Assembly: GCA_015680685.1 (NCBI GenBank)
Contig: MNCI01019132.1
Coordinates: 4,001-68,000 of the forward strand
DNA: 64,000 nt
Reading direction: 5' to 3'
From: Gnetum montanum
Taxonomy: Eukaryota > Streptophyta > Gnetopsida > Gnetales > Gnetaceae
Below the pieces are notes generated by a model. That model searched no databases and was not told where the DNA came from. It saw nothing but the letters and a program-made list of their open reading frames with translations. The position numbers were made by a program, and so were the translations under genes. Below are positions 22,270 through 31,749 of the stretch, piece after piece; the stretch's first letter is position 1; each line of letters opens with the position of its first letter.

Positions 22270-23440
22270 AAATATAGAATGATTTTAGGAACAAGTGATT
22301 GGTTGGATTGGCAAGCTCATTCCCTTCCATATCAGCTAACTTGAACGCTCCATTGTCATATGCTTTGGTTACCAAGTAAGGCCCTTCCTAGTTGGCTGAG
22401 AATTTGTCCAGGTGTTCCCCAATGGCCTTGAGTACAAGGTTGCCTTCTTTGATAGGGTGCTTGTGGATTTCATGCCGATGTCATTGCCATTGTTGTTTTT
22501 GGTACCACTCAATTTGATCGAGTGCATGTGTGCATTCCTCCTCCACCGAATCCAGGTCAATGATGTGCAAGTCATTGTTTTGCCCTTCGTCGAGGAGTCC
22601 GGAAAGCATGATCCTTAAAGAGGGTACCTATAATTCCAGAGGTAAAACAGCTTCTGAACCATAGACAAGACTATATGGTGTTTTACTTGTTGAAGTTCAA
22701 TGCGTAGTACAGTATTCCCACAATGCATATATCAATTGTTCATGCCATCTTCTCTTGCTTTGGGTAAGCATCTTTTTAAGTATTGTAATAATCGTTTTGT
22801 TTATTGCCTCTGCTTGCCCGTTGCTCTGAGGATAGTAAGGGGATGAAAACAAGTGTTTGATCCCCAGACTTTCACAAAAGGTTTTGGTTTCGACACTGCT
22901 AAATTGTGGCCCGTTGTTAGTGATGATTGTTATGGGAATGCCAAAAAAGCTTATAATGTTTTTGAGAATGAAATTGCACACGTGTTTAGATGTAATTTTT
23001 CGAAGGGGAGCAGCTTCTACCCACTTCGTGAAGTATTCCATTGCAGTTATGATGAAACTATGCCTTGTAGAAGATGAGGGTGTTATTGGGCCGATAAGAT
23101 CCAACCCCCAATTTTGAAAGGGCCACGTGATTTGTGCTATGTGCAACTCATTTGGTGGGACATGGATTAGATTACTGTGTCTTTGGTAGGTACTACATGT
23201 TTTAGCTTTGGAAAGGCAGTCATATTCCATGTGTGGCCAATAATAACCTAAGCATCTAATCTTTGTTGCCATTGCTTTTGGGGCTATATGTCCTCCGCAT
23301 AATCCGTCATGTACTTGTTCAATGATGGTTTGGGCGTCGGTACTACTAACGCATGTTAGTAATATGCCTTCGTAGGAACGACAACACAATGTGTCTCCTA
23401 TCAGTGCATATTACTTAGAACGTTTTCGTACTGCGTCCTT
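22270..23440 (-). pseudogene. int: integrase pseudogene of F
   Basis: Minus-strand reading: zinc region VHDGLCGGH...YYWPHM...KTCSTYQRH, in which the last Cys of the usual CxxC is Tyr. The core has NWGLDLIGPI (first Asp kept) and IITNNGPQF near 22905-22930, where the usual TDNG has become TNNG. YYPQSNGQAEAIN (Glu kept) follows. The C-terminal part continues after a stop at 22697: TPYSLVYGSEAVLPLEL, then EGNLVLKAIGEHLDKFSAN and GPYLVTKAYDNGAFKL down to about 22270. Loss of the second catalytic Asp predicts an inactive enzyme. Confidence 0.88.
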
Positions 23441-24097
23441 TTATGCATTTGTTAAATGTTGCGGTGTTTCACCATGTAGAAGGTACTCTTTTATGTCATC
23501 ATACCATTCTATCGCGTTTGTTGTACTAATGGATGCAATTGGCAACGTATCAGGAGTATCAGTTATTGGTATAGCACAACTGGTTATGGAGCTTGGCAGT
23601 GTGTGGAACATGTCAGGTGATATGTTTAATGCTAATGTGGCCAGTGCATCTGCGATGGTATTATCATTTCTAGATATGTGTTGCACATCAATGTTTTTGA
23701 ATCGCCTCAGTAAGTGTTTTGCCAAGTCACAGTATGGTTGTAAATGTTGCGCTTTACATGTATAAATATCTGTGACTTGGTTCAAGACTAGTTGTGAGTC
23801 TCCTCTGACCACAAGCCATGTGATGTCTGAAGCCAGTGTTGCCATAAGACCTCTAAGGAGACCTTCGTACTCTACTATATTGTTGGTACAGTGGAAGTTG
23901 AAATGATACGCAAAGGGTCTGATCTCCCCGAAGGGATAGGTGATGACAATGGCAGCACTTCCCCCACGAGAGGTGGATGCTCCATTGAAGTTTAGAATGA
24001 CATCGTAGTCATTGGGCACTATGTCTATTGCACTTACGTTTTCATCTGGGAATTCTGGTTCTATTGTCGCTCGATCATGCATTGGTAACGTAGTCAT
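23441..24097 (-). pseudogene. archaeal-type (second) RNase H of F
   Basis: Open for 218 codons. Motifs of the RNase H type found in Tat elements and in archaeal-like RNases HI are in order: LNFNGASTSRGGSAAIVI, NNIVEYEGLLRGL, VVRGDSQLVLNQV and HISRNDNTIADALATLA. The first catalytic Asp (usually DGAS) is Asn here (NFNGAS); the Glu of EYE, the Asp of GDS and the Asp of ADAL are present. It lies between the ordinary RNase H and integrase, the known Tat position. Role: removal of element RNA, possibly of the purine-tract primers. Confidence 0.88.
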
Positions 24098-24130
24098 TTG
24101 ATTCGCTATGGCTTGGCCTTTAACTGATGA

Positions 24131-24660
24131 TTATGCTATGTAATGGAGGTCAAACTCAGCTATCATGGCTTTCCAACAGGCTATTCGACTTATCTTGTAA
24201 ATATTTCCGATGATAGCTCTCAGCACATTATCCTTGCAAATTATGTTAACTTGGTTTTGGAAGAGGTAATGTCGCCATTTTCTTAGAGAAAAAACCAAAG
24301 CTAAACATGACCTCTCGACCTCGTTATACTTTTTTTTGTGGGCAACTAATGCATGGCTTAAGTAATATACAGGGACTTCGGTTCCGTCATCTTGTTTTTG
24401 GCAAAGCATAGACGCGATTGACGAATCCGAAATGGTGAGGTAGATGTAAAATGGTTTATCATTTCGAGGTGGATAAACCATGGGCAGTCGGAAAAGTCCC
24501 ATTTTAATGTTATCGAATGCTTCTTGGCACTGTGGAGTCCATTCAAAATGGACGTTCTTGCGTAACAAGTGATTCATAGGTTTTAATTTGTCTGTTAGTT
24601 TCTCTATGAAACGCTTGATAAACTGTAATCTACCTTGAAGACCTCGAAGTTCGGTAAGGT
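24131..24660 (-). pseudogene. RT connection and first RNase H of F
   Basis: After a one-base frame change at about 24660 the reading continues LTELRGLQGRLQFIKRFIEK, then LTDKLKPMNHLLRKNVHFEW and QEAFDNIKMGLFRLPMVYPP. The RNase H proper has FYIYLTISDSSIASMLCQ (the Asp that opens the fold appears as YLTISDSS), VPVYYLSHALVAHKKKYNEV and ERSCLALVFSLRKWRHYLF. The first RNase H of dual-RNase H elements is often degenerate, which fits. Confidence 0.82.
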
Positions 24661-25934
24661 TACTGGGTGGTTTCAGGGTTCGTTATGGCCTTAACCTTAT
24701 CGGGGTCTACTCGTATCCCTGCTTCTGAGGCTATGAATCCAAGCATTTTTCCTATTTTGACGTCGAAGATGCATATCTTTGGGTTAAGTCTCAGTTCATA
24801 CTTTAAACAACGTTTTAGTACTAGGTCGAGATCTTGTACATGTTGTTTCGATGTTTTTGATTTAACCACAATGTCGTCCATGTAGTCATTGAGCAAGTGT
24901 AACATGTAATCGCTAAAGATGAACATCATCGCCCTTTGATATGTGGCCCCAGCGTTCTTGACACTGAAGGGCATCATCGTATAACAAAAGGTTCCCCATG
25001 GTGTCATAAAGGTAGTCTGAAGCTTATGCTCCAGGTTAATGCATTTTTGATTGTATCCCAAGAAGCCATTCATAAAAGATAATAAGGCGTGCCTGGTAGT
25101 TGAGTCAACAAGTTGATCGATGCTGGGTAGGGGAAAATCATCTTTTATGGTTGCAACGTTTAAATCCTGGAAGTCAATGCATAAGCAAATGCTTCCGTTC
25201 TTTTTCGGGACAATGACCATGTTGGATATCCACTCGGTGTAATCAACAGCCCGAATGAAACCAACCTGATAAATCTTGGTGATCTCATTGCAAACTACCA
25301 ATGCCACCTCGGGTTTAACCTTTCGCCCCATTTGTTTTATCGGCCTCAATTTTGGATCAAGGATAATGTTATGCTGGATGATCCAAGGATCTAATTCGGG
25401 CATGTCTGTGTATGACCAAGCAAATGCTTTAATGTTGTAACTAAGCACGTCCTCAATGTCTTTGACCAGTTCCGGTTGTAGGAATGTGCTTAATTTTAAT
25501 ATTTTAATTTCTCCATCGAGCATGGTGATGGGGGTTTCGGTCAACGGGTCTTCGGTAATATTTTCGGCTTCTATGTCAAGGGGCTTTGTTATACCTTTGT
25601 AGTTATCTATCGTTTGCTGTGTTGAGGCTATGACTGCATTGTCCGTTGATAAACTTAAGTGGATGAGATTTATGTCGATATCCCTTGCGATTTTGCCATA
25701 TGGTCCATCAATGATTAACGGTGCGGCTAAATGCTGGCAATCCATCAGACTTGCTCCTGCCAATAAACAGAGAGTAGAATGAGCTAATGGGTATTGTTCC
25801 ATGTTCTTTGACAACTTAAAATGTGTGTACGTGCATAATGGTGGTTTATCGTCACACCGGGACGCATGGTAGTTTAGGGCCTTACCGGGCCATGGGTGGC
25901 AGTTTAACGCCTTACCGGGCTGAATGTGATCCAC
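24660..25934 (-). pseudogene. reverse transcriptase of F (424-codon open stretch)
   Basis: Reverse transcriptase copies element RNA to DNA. Motifs in order: DYTEWISNMVIVPKKNGSIC, CIDFQDLNVATIKDDFPLPS, FMNGFLGYNQKC, TTFMTPWGTFCYTMMPFSVK, GATYQRAMMFIFSDY and the active site LNDYMDDIVVKS (YMDD codons at about 24875-24886, intact). The stretch ends in a stop after NPETTQ, where a one-base shift leads into RNase H. Its first 40 codons run through the AGTTTA-hairpin block II, so the natural start is uncertain. This is the most intact RT in the window. Confidence 0.9.
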
Positions 25935-26075
25935 AGGTGGCAGTTTAAGGCCATACCAGGCCGTAGGGGGTTTGTATGTGACAGTTTAAGGCCTTACCGG
26001 GCCAACATGGCAGTTTAAGGCCATACCAGACCGTCATGGTAGTTTAAGGCCATACCGGGCCGTGATGGCTTGCGC
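25845..26075 (+). repeat. AGTTTA-hairpin repeat block II
   Basis: Seven units begin (C/T)AGTTTA or GGTTTA, mostly followed by AAGGCC, six to eight bases and GGGCC, which can pair as a GGCC/GGCC hairpin; one unit uses CGTC...GACG. Spacing is 22-40 bp. The block lies on the RT side of the antisense cassette. Confidence 0.82.
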
Positions 26076-26264
26076 TGGAATGTTCGGCATAAACACGTGA
26101 AATTGGGTTCACAGGGGAACCGGGATGTAATAATTTTTATTTTACATTAAATACATATTTTTTTATTATTTTTTGAACAAATTTTAATTAAAATAAATAA
26201 ACAAAGGCAAAAAGAGGCAAAAAGTGACAAGCTGGGAGGCGGCGGCAGTGGCAGCGACAGAGCG
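26076..26264. other. AT-rich stretch before the antisense gene promoter
   Basis: No gene. AT-rich (26130-26210), then a GC-rich GGCGGCGGCAGTGGCAGCGA stretch directly before the TATA box. Confidence 0.5.
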
Positions 26265-26274
26265 CTATATAAAG
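26265..26274 (+). promoter_or_regulatory. TATA box of the antisense gene
   Basis: CTATATAAAG on the plus strand, preceded by a GC-rich stretch and followed by a G run. It lies about 275 bp upstream of the first ATG of the antisense gene and points opposite to F transcription. Inferred from sequence only. Confidence 0.6.
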
Positions 26275-26309
26275 GGGGGGGCCTCATTTGTTATTATATC
26301 GACTTATGA

Positions 26310-27420
26310 GGGTAATCTCGAGCGTAAACCCCAAGCGTAAGATTCGAGCATAAGTGTAATCTGCTAAACCCCAGCGTAAGCATAAGCGTGAGCGTAAAAC
26401 CCCAAACCTTGAGCGTAGACGTATACGACTAAATCCCAGCGTAGACGCAGAGCGTAGAGGTTCAAGCGTCAGCGTAGAGATTCAGAATCTGGCGTAAATA
26501 GTTTTAGCCCTCAGCGTAAACTGTTGATCCCAGCGTAGAGGACGCCGAGATGGGCAAAGGCAAGGAAGTGGAAGGCTAGGGGAGGAAGGGTCCTGACTTA
26601 ACCTTCGCAAAGGAGAGCAAAGCCATGCTGCAGTGCCTACCTAGGCCAAGGATTCCATCGTAGCCTGGATCGTCACACAGGTAGGCTCTAATCTTGCCTC
26701 TATTAGTTATTTTTGCTTGTGCATGTTTTGTAGCGTAGATAGTCTCGTAGAGGGCTTCGGCGTATACGCTGAGCGTAGGGAGCGTAGAGGGTTTCGGCGT
26801 ATACGCCGTGCGTAGAGAGTTAGCGTAAAGGGTTTCGGCGTATACGTCAAGCAGAAGTTCACAGAGTAGAAAGTCTCGATAGTGTAGACTATCATAGCGT
26901 AATTTGTTTTAGCAGCGTAAAGAATTTTTCTGGTACGAAGCATAGACATTTTTATCAGTGTATACATTGACTGTTCGTAGATCGTTTATAGTGTCCAACG
27001 TATACTATTTATAGCGTATACACTGAAAGTTGTTACGGCGTATACACTAAGGGTTTCTACAGCGTATATGCTAAGCGTGAACAGTTAATTCTTTTCAATT
27101 GAGGTACAGCGTAGACCTGTTTTCATGTAAACTGTTTTCGGTGTAAACTTGTTTGCACAGGATTCCGCGTAAACTGTTTATATGGCGTATAGCGTAGATT
27201 GTTTACACTGTTCAGCGTAGACTATTTACACGGCGTATACGTTGATGATTTTCACAGCGTATACGCTGAGCATGAATAGTTTGGTCGACAGTGTAAATAG
27301 TTTTTGTCAGCGTATACGCTGGGCTAGGTAGTGTATACACTGAGCATCAACAGTTTTTAATAGCGTATACGCTGGGTTAAGCAGCGTATACGCCGAGCGT
27401 AAACAGTTAACAATTTTTTT
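26310..27420 (+). repeat. AGCGTA / GCGTATACGC word array over the 5' UTR and intron 1 of the antisense gene
   Basis: Dozens of AGCGTA words (26310-26550) and full GCGTATACGC palindromes (26750-27410) surround the first exon of the antisense gene. The same words build the U3 arrays of the F LTRs and its leader (35940-36660). Confidence 0.8.
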
Positions 27421-27508
27421 TCTAAGTGTCGGTCTACAATGTGAACTTTTGCTTCTTGTGTCGTTTTGATGCATGGCTGATTTACAGTGGCATTTTGGTT
27501 ACTTACAG

Positions 27509-28302
27509 GGACATAGAACCTTTTCTCTTGGTTGTTGAGCTCGTTGGGGTGCTAACATGGTTTGGCCCCATTGAGGCTGATGAACCTACCCCGGATCTAA
27601 CTGTTGACATCAATGGGGTCTGGTTCAGAGAAGGTGCGTGCGAATTCTTGGCCTTCATGCTGGACAATTTCAAAGTGGTTATCTGGTCACACCTAAGTGA
27701 ACTGGTGGCACGGAGCGTGCTTAAGGCCATGCTGCTGAGAGCCGCGGAGGGTGTCATGGTCTTCATAGAAGACATCGACCAGGGGCCGCTTGTGAATGAG
27801 GACGGTTCTTCCCACGGGCCCAGGTCTACACGCCTGTTAGAGCGCGTGTGGGCCCAATTGCTGCAAGGGCAGGACTACCTCAACAACACCCTATTTTTAG
27901 CTGCACGTGCACACACGTTGTTCCAGAACCCTCCTGACACAGTGTACCAGGTGGATAGGTAGGACCATTTAAGTTTGTTATTTCTTTTTGTTGTTTGGCA
28001 TTTGCTTCTGCTTTAACATCCATTCATTTGTAGGCCAAAAGTTAACCCAAACAGAACGTGCATTGAGGATGATGGGCTTGCTCTAGCTCACACCGCTCTA
28101 GAGGCATTTATGGCAGGTCCCACCCTTTGTGGAGCCGTATTAGCTCAAACGAAGGGGGCTATCGTTCATTTTCACAAATAGTTCTCTAGAGCGTTCGCAA
28201 TGTGTCAAGCTCATGGATGGTTGCATGAAGATTGGTTAGATAAGGGACCAGTCTTCCCCCATGACTTTGGCTTAGGCAGCACATCCAAGTCCACTACAGG
28301 AG
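27509..28302 (+). pseudogene. exons 2-3 of the antisense gene: FCP1/NIF-type HAD domain, catalytic residues lost
   Basis: The spliced reading begins DIEPFLLVVELVGVLTWFG, where active FCP1-type phosphatases have a nucleophilic Asp (here Glu). Next come FREGACEFLAFMLDNFKVVI and IWSHLSELVARSVLKAM, matching the family pattern of an RPG/RPF..FL.F...F.V.IWS block. Then VWAQL, and DYLNNTLFLAARAHTLFQNP followed by PDTVY, where the family has NTLL.DDSP.KALLNPP; the DDSP acid pair is AARA here. The end DDGLALAHTALEAFMAG matches the usual domain end. A stop lies near 28178. The fold is recognisable and the enzyme activity is predicted absent. Confidence 0.7.
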
Positions 28303-28391
28303 GTAAATGACAATATTTTCTAGATGTGCTAATGTGTTTGTTCAACTACCGGGGGTTATACTGATATGAAGATTTCGAATTGTATTTGCAG

Positions 28392-29439
28392 TTGATGTAC
28401 CTCCTGGCGGGGACCTTGTCACAACGAGATGAACTGAGACTACCCTGTCAATGAAGTTTGGGGAGGTTAGTAAGGTCCAAAAGTGGTTATGTACCCATGC
28501 CTCGCCATCCATCATTCGTTGTTTAGACAATGCCAGCCTCATGGAGCTTTTCACGACCCCTGAGCCCTAATGTGTCAATAGCGGAAATGATTGGGATCGT
28601 GGATTCCTTCAATGAGTCTGTCTCCTACTACAGCACCCAGATTAAGGGTGTTAAGATAGTTTTCCATCTGTCACCTGAATTCTTTTCAAACTTATTTGGT
28701 GTACTGGTAGATGGTATAAATGTAGTTTTAGACAGGGCTCATAAAGAGATCCAAACGGTTCATGAATTAGAGGACTGGTTGGGCGTAGCCAAGGGTGCCA
28801 AGGGATTCCCAATGTAGGGGAAATCAAAGGTTGAGGAGGTAAATGAACTATACCCCCTGTTTAGGGTGCAGGTATTCCCCAAATCCCTTTCCCAGGTGCG
28901 GAGTCTTGGGGTCGAAGCTGTATGCATCATGCGAACTGTCCTAGAAACTGGAATGCGCTATAATTGGGCCCAATTTTTGTTGTTGGGCCTGCATAAGGAG
29001 ATAGTGCGATTATGCTCGAATGTCAAGGCGCAGTCCCACTTCACCTTTGCCTTCTTTGCCGGTTACCTTCGCCACTTAGCCGAGTTTTTGGTAGTTCGCA
29101 TAGACAACAAGTATGTTCTACGGGATCAGGGTCAACTATCCCACCCATGGATCAACCACTTGTTTGAAATTGTCGAGTCCCAAGATGCTCCTGAGGGCAT
29201 TGATGAATCCATGTCTATCATGATAGGGGGGTCATCTAGTACATCAATCCACACACGTGATAGTTTGGGATTGGAGCCAGACGACGTGCCTTACACTACG
29301 AAAAGAGTAGAACAAGTCATCAAAGAGACTGTTGGCAAGGCCAAGTCGAAGCTAACAAAGCGCGAACGCTCAACCGAGTAAGCCTCGAATGTGAACGAGC
29401 CATGAGTGAAACGCATACTATTCAAGATGCCTGTCCAAG
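28392..29439 (+). pseudogene. exon 4 of the antisense gene, unrecognised region
   Basis: I do not recognise this region. The reading starts VDVPPGGDLVTTR, shifts frame near 28570, then runs as NVSIAEMIGIVDSFNESVSY, FHLSPEFFSNLFGVLVDGIN, a stop at about 28815 and VFPKSLSQVRSLGVEAVCIM up to a stop at 29379. It looks globular and mixed alpha/beta, with no transmembrane segment or known catalytic motif. A Ser/Thr-rich stretch and a Lys/Arg-rich end (KAKSKLTKRERSTE) could be a nuclear-localisation-type signal; that is inference. Confidence 0.5.
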
Positions 29440-29528
29440 GTAAGTAGACTCAGTACACGTGTTGCTTTATTTTTTTTTCTTATTCATAATTTTTACTTTG
29501 ACCACTTACATGCTACTGATGCCTTCAG

Positions 29529-31155
29529 ACTTGACTCGAGAAGTGAGAAAGCAGGCATTAGAGACTATCACTGAGGAGGAGGAGACTAACATGGAGCTAA
29601 ATACTAAGAAGGAAAATGTGGAGAAAGATCATGGAGGAGGAGTAGAAGAGTTGAAGGAAGACACCATAGAAACTGAGTTGTTGGATGACTAGGGTGGTGT
29701 CGACCAAATGTTCAGCAGCTTTCTTAAGGGAAAGCTGGACTTAGGTGATCCCCTAGAAGGTGACAAGGAGCATGGTATATTTTCTTTTTTATTTTATTTT
29801 ATGTTACTTTGTTAGCTGTTGTTTCCATGGTATTTTACTTTTGTGTTTTCATCTTTTCCAGACGAAGGCAGCGAAACCAGGACGACACGACTGGATGTAC
29901 CGATGAAGACGGTTCCCCCTGAAAGGACAGCAGAGGTTAGTCCGTCCCACACTCGTGGGCCATCTACTTGGATAGAGATGCCAAGTAAGATGGATTTCGT
30001 GGCTGGCATTGCCCAACCTGAGATAGGTATATATGTTTCGAGTTGTTTTTAGCTTTAGAGTTTCACACCCTATTTTTGTCATTTTAGCATTTGTTCTCTT
30101 CGTGTGCATAGGTGCCAAACTAAGGTGGGATCCTTCTGAGACAATTAGCATAGAGCGTTTGTCCACATTATCCCCAGAGGTTGAGTAGGTGCCAAGACCT
30201 GTTTATGAGGAAGTAGCGGAAGGTCTTGTTCACAACANGGTTGAGCAGGTGCCAAGACCTGTTTATGAGGAAGTAGCGGAAGGTCTTGTTCACAACACCA
30301 AGTCACTGTGGACCTGTAGGCATTCCATCGAACAGTTGTGGCTGCAGATTCAAGCAAAGGAGAAGGAAGTCTCCGAGTTGTCAGTTGAGCATGATGATCT
30401 CAAAGCTCGGTACGAGTTCACCTTTGCTAAACTAAGCAATGATCACTCTTGGTGAATGTCTGAGGTCATGTATACCAGGTATTAGAATCTGCTCAATCGT
30501 CACGCATCACTGACTCGGAGACTAGAAGAGCGTAAGGCCCAAATAAATCTCCTAAACCTCAAGTGTCAAGATTGGAAAGCTTTCGCTTCCAAGGTACGCA
30601 AGTGGGATCAGGATGAAAAGAACCATAAACATCATTATAAGAAGTCGTTAAAGGAAGTGTCCATTGAAAAGCGCCAACTGGAAATGTTTGTGGAAGGTTT
30701 GGGTCTATGCTCTGCTTTTGATACTTTTGCTCAAAACACAACTGTGGAGATGGAGTCACCTACAAGGGTAATTACAATAGCTTCTGGGGAGGTGTTAGTG
30801 GGTGAATTCCCTCTAAAACATCCCACTTGGTCAGCTGTTGACAAGGGGAAGGCCTTGGCAGATGTCGACCTAGGCCTTGATAGGACCGATTGGACAAGTG
30901 TCTCAGAAGAGGAAATCCTTCGTCGGCTAGAATTTGGCTTAGGGGGATCCCCTATGGTAAGCATTTTGTTATTACGAAATTCATTCGCTACATATTATTG
31001 AAATTTTGTCTTTCTCTTATGCTTACGTTGATTGCCTCTTTTTGTATTTTCAAGATGAAGGCGGTGATGATGTCCAAGAAGCTGGCCCCAGTGGAGTAGG
31101 GGCCCCTGATGCCAGTGGATCTAAAGGAGACAATCCCCCCATCCCGGACGCTTAG
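29529..31155 (+). pseudogene. exons 5-8 of the antisense gene: acidic linker, coiled-coil-like part, tail
   Basis: Exon 5 is highly acidic (TITEEEETNMELNTKKENVE). Exon 6 has PSHTRGPSTWIEMPSKMDFV. Exon 7 carries heptad-like, charged sequence (IQAKEKEVSELSVEHDDLKA, then LTRRLEERKAQINLLNLK and KKSLKEVSIEKRQLEMFVEG), consistent with a coiled coil. Exon 8 has a Gly/Asp-rich end. Stops occur at 29690, 30187, 30453 and 30483. The unmerged assembly overlap at 30179-30297 lies within exon 7. Confidence 0.55.
30179..30297. other. unmerged assembly overlap: 59-bp duplicate around a single N
   Basis: 30179-30237 and 30239-30297 are the same sequence either side of the N at 30238. One difference is seen: TAG in the first copy and CAG in the second, both in the exon 7 frame. 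The real locus probably has a single copy. Confidence 0.85.
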
Positions 31156-31456
31156 TTTTGTTTTAGTGTTTTTTTTTTATTTTTTTTTTGTGAAACTATT
31201 CTGACTCAATATTTATAAGGGAATTGTAAATTGAAGATTTTGAGTTATTTTGAACAGATGGACGAAAAAAGTTGGCTCTTGTAATTGTACATCATTGCAT
31301 GTATAAAACTTTTTGTTTTTGTTGATTTTGAGTTTAATTGTAAACACGACATGGCAATGTAAAATGTTTTGGTTTGTTTTTCTGTTTTAAGTGTAATGCA
31401 CAGATGTAATTATAAATGATAAGCAAAAAGGAAAACAAAGTATAAGTGCATGAACT
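31156..31456. other. spacer after the antisense gene
   Basis: T-rich and AT-rich sequence with no gene. It could include the 3' UTR of the antisense gene, but no clear AATAAA was found soon after the stop. Confidence 0.5.
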
Positions 31457-31740
31457 AGTTTAAGGCCATTTCGGGCCAAATGCATAGTTTAAGGCCATTT
31501 CGGGCCATATGCGTAGTTTAAGGCCATTTTGGGCCCCAGCGTAAGTAGGGAATATTTCGGATGACACGGGTGGATTTCTTAGTTGACCGACCATTGTTGA
31601 TCGTGGCTAGTTTTATGTCATTGTGGACATGATAGTTTAACGTCATTCCAGACTTGGAATGTAGTTTAATGTCTTTTCGGACAAGTTGTAGTTTAACGTC
31701 ATTTTGGATGAGTTGTAGTTTAACGTCGTTTCAGATAGTT
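31457..31740 (+). repeat. AGTTTA-hairpin repeat block III
   Basis: Eight units start TAGTTTA or TAGTTTTA. Three are AAGGCC(ATTTCG)GGCC hairpins like block II, one is ATGTC(ATTGTG)GACAT, and the rest are TGTC...GACA or weaker CGTC types like block I. It lies on the protease side of the antisense cassette, mirroring block II. Confidence 0.82.
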
Positions 31741-31749
31741 ACGTTATTA

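Larger units (their letters stand above)
26550..31155 (+). pseudogene. captured eight-exon antisense gene in F, with FCP1-like domain
   Basis: On the strand opposite to F. Likely exons, all bounded by GT-AG except the outer ends: 26550-26680, 27509-27958, 28034-28302, 28392-29439, 29529-29774, 29862-30026, 30112-30956 and 31055-31155. Reading frame is kept across six of the seven junctions; the last needs a one-base adjustment. The start ATG opens MGKGKEVEG; the end is GAPDASGSKGDNPPIPDA plus TAG. The product would be about 1000 residues: FCP1/NIF-type domain (exons 2-3), an unrecognised region (exon 4), an acidic linker (exons 5-6), a coiled-coil-like part (exon 7) and a Gly/Asp-rich tail. 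About ten stops and one frameshift make it a pseudogene here. Kept introns argue against simple cDNA capture, or for selection of the cassette within the element family. Confidence 0.7.

Noticed and set aside
22412-23117. Plus-strand open frames over the F integrase, and 24667-24885 over RT
   Set aside because: Mirror frames of the minus-strand integrase and RT, without motifs of their own.
27503-27775. Minus-strand 90-codon frame over exon 2 of the antisense gene
   Set aside because: Ser/Thr-rich shadow of the FCP1-like exon; no motif and no splice logic.
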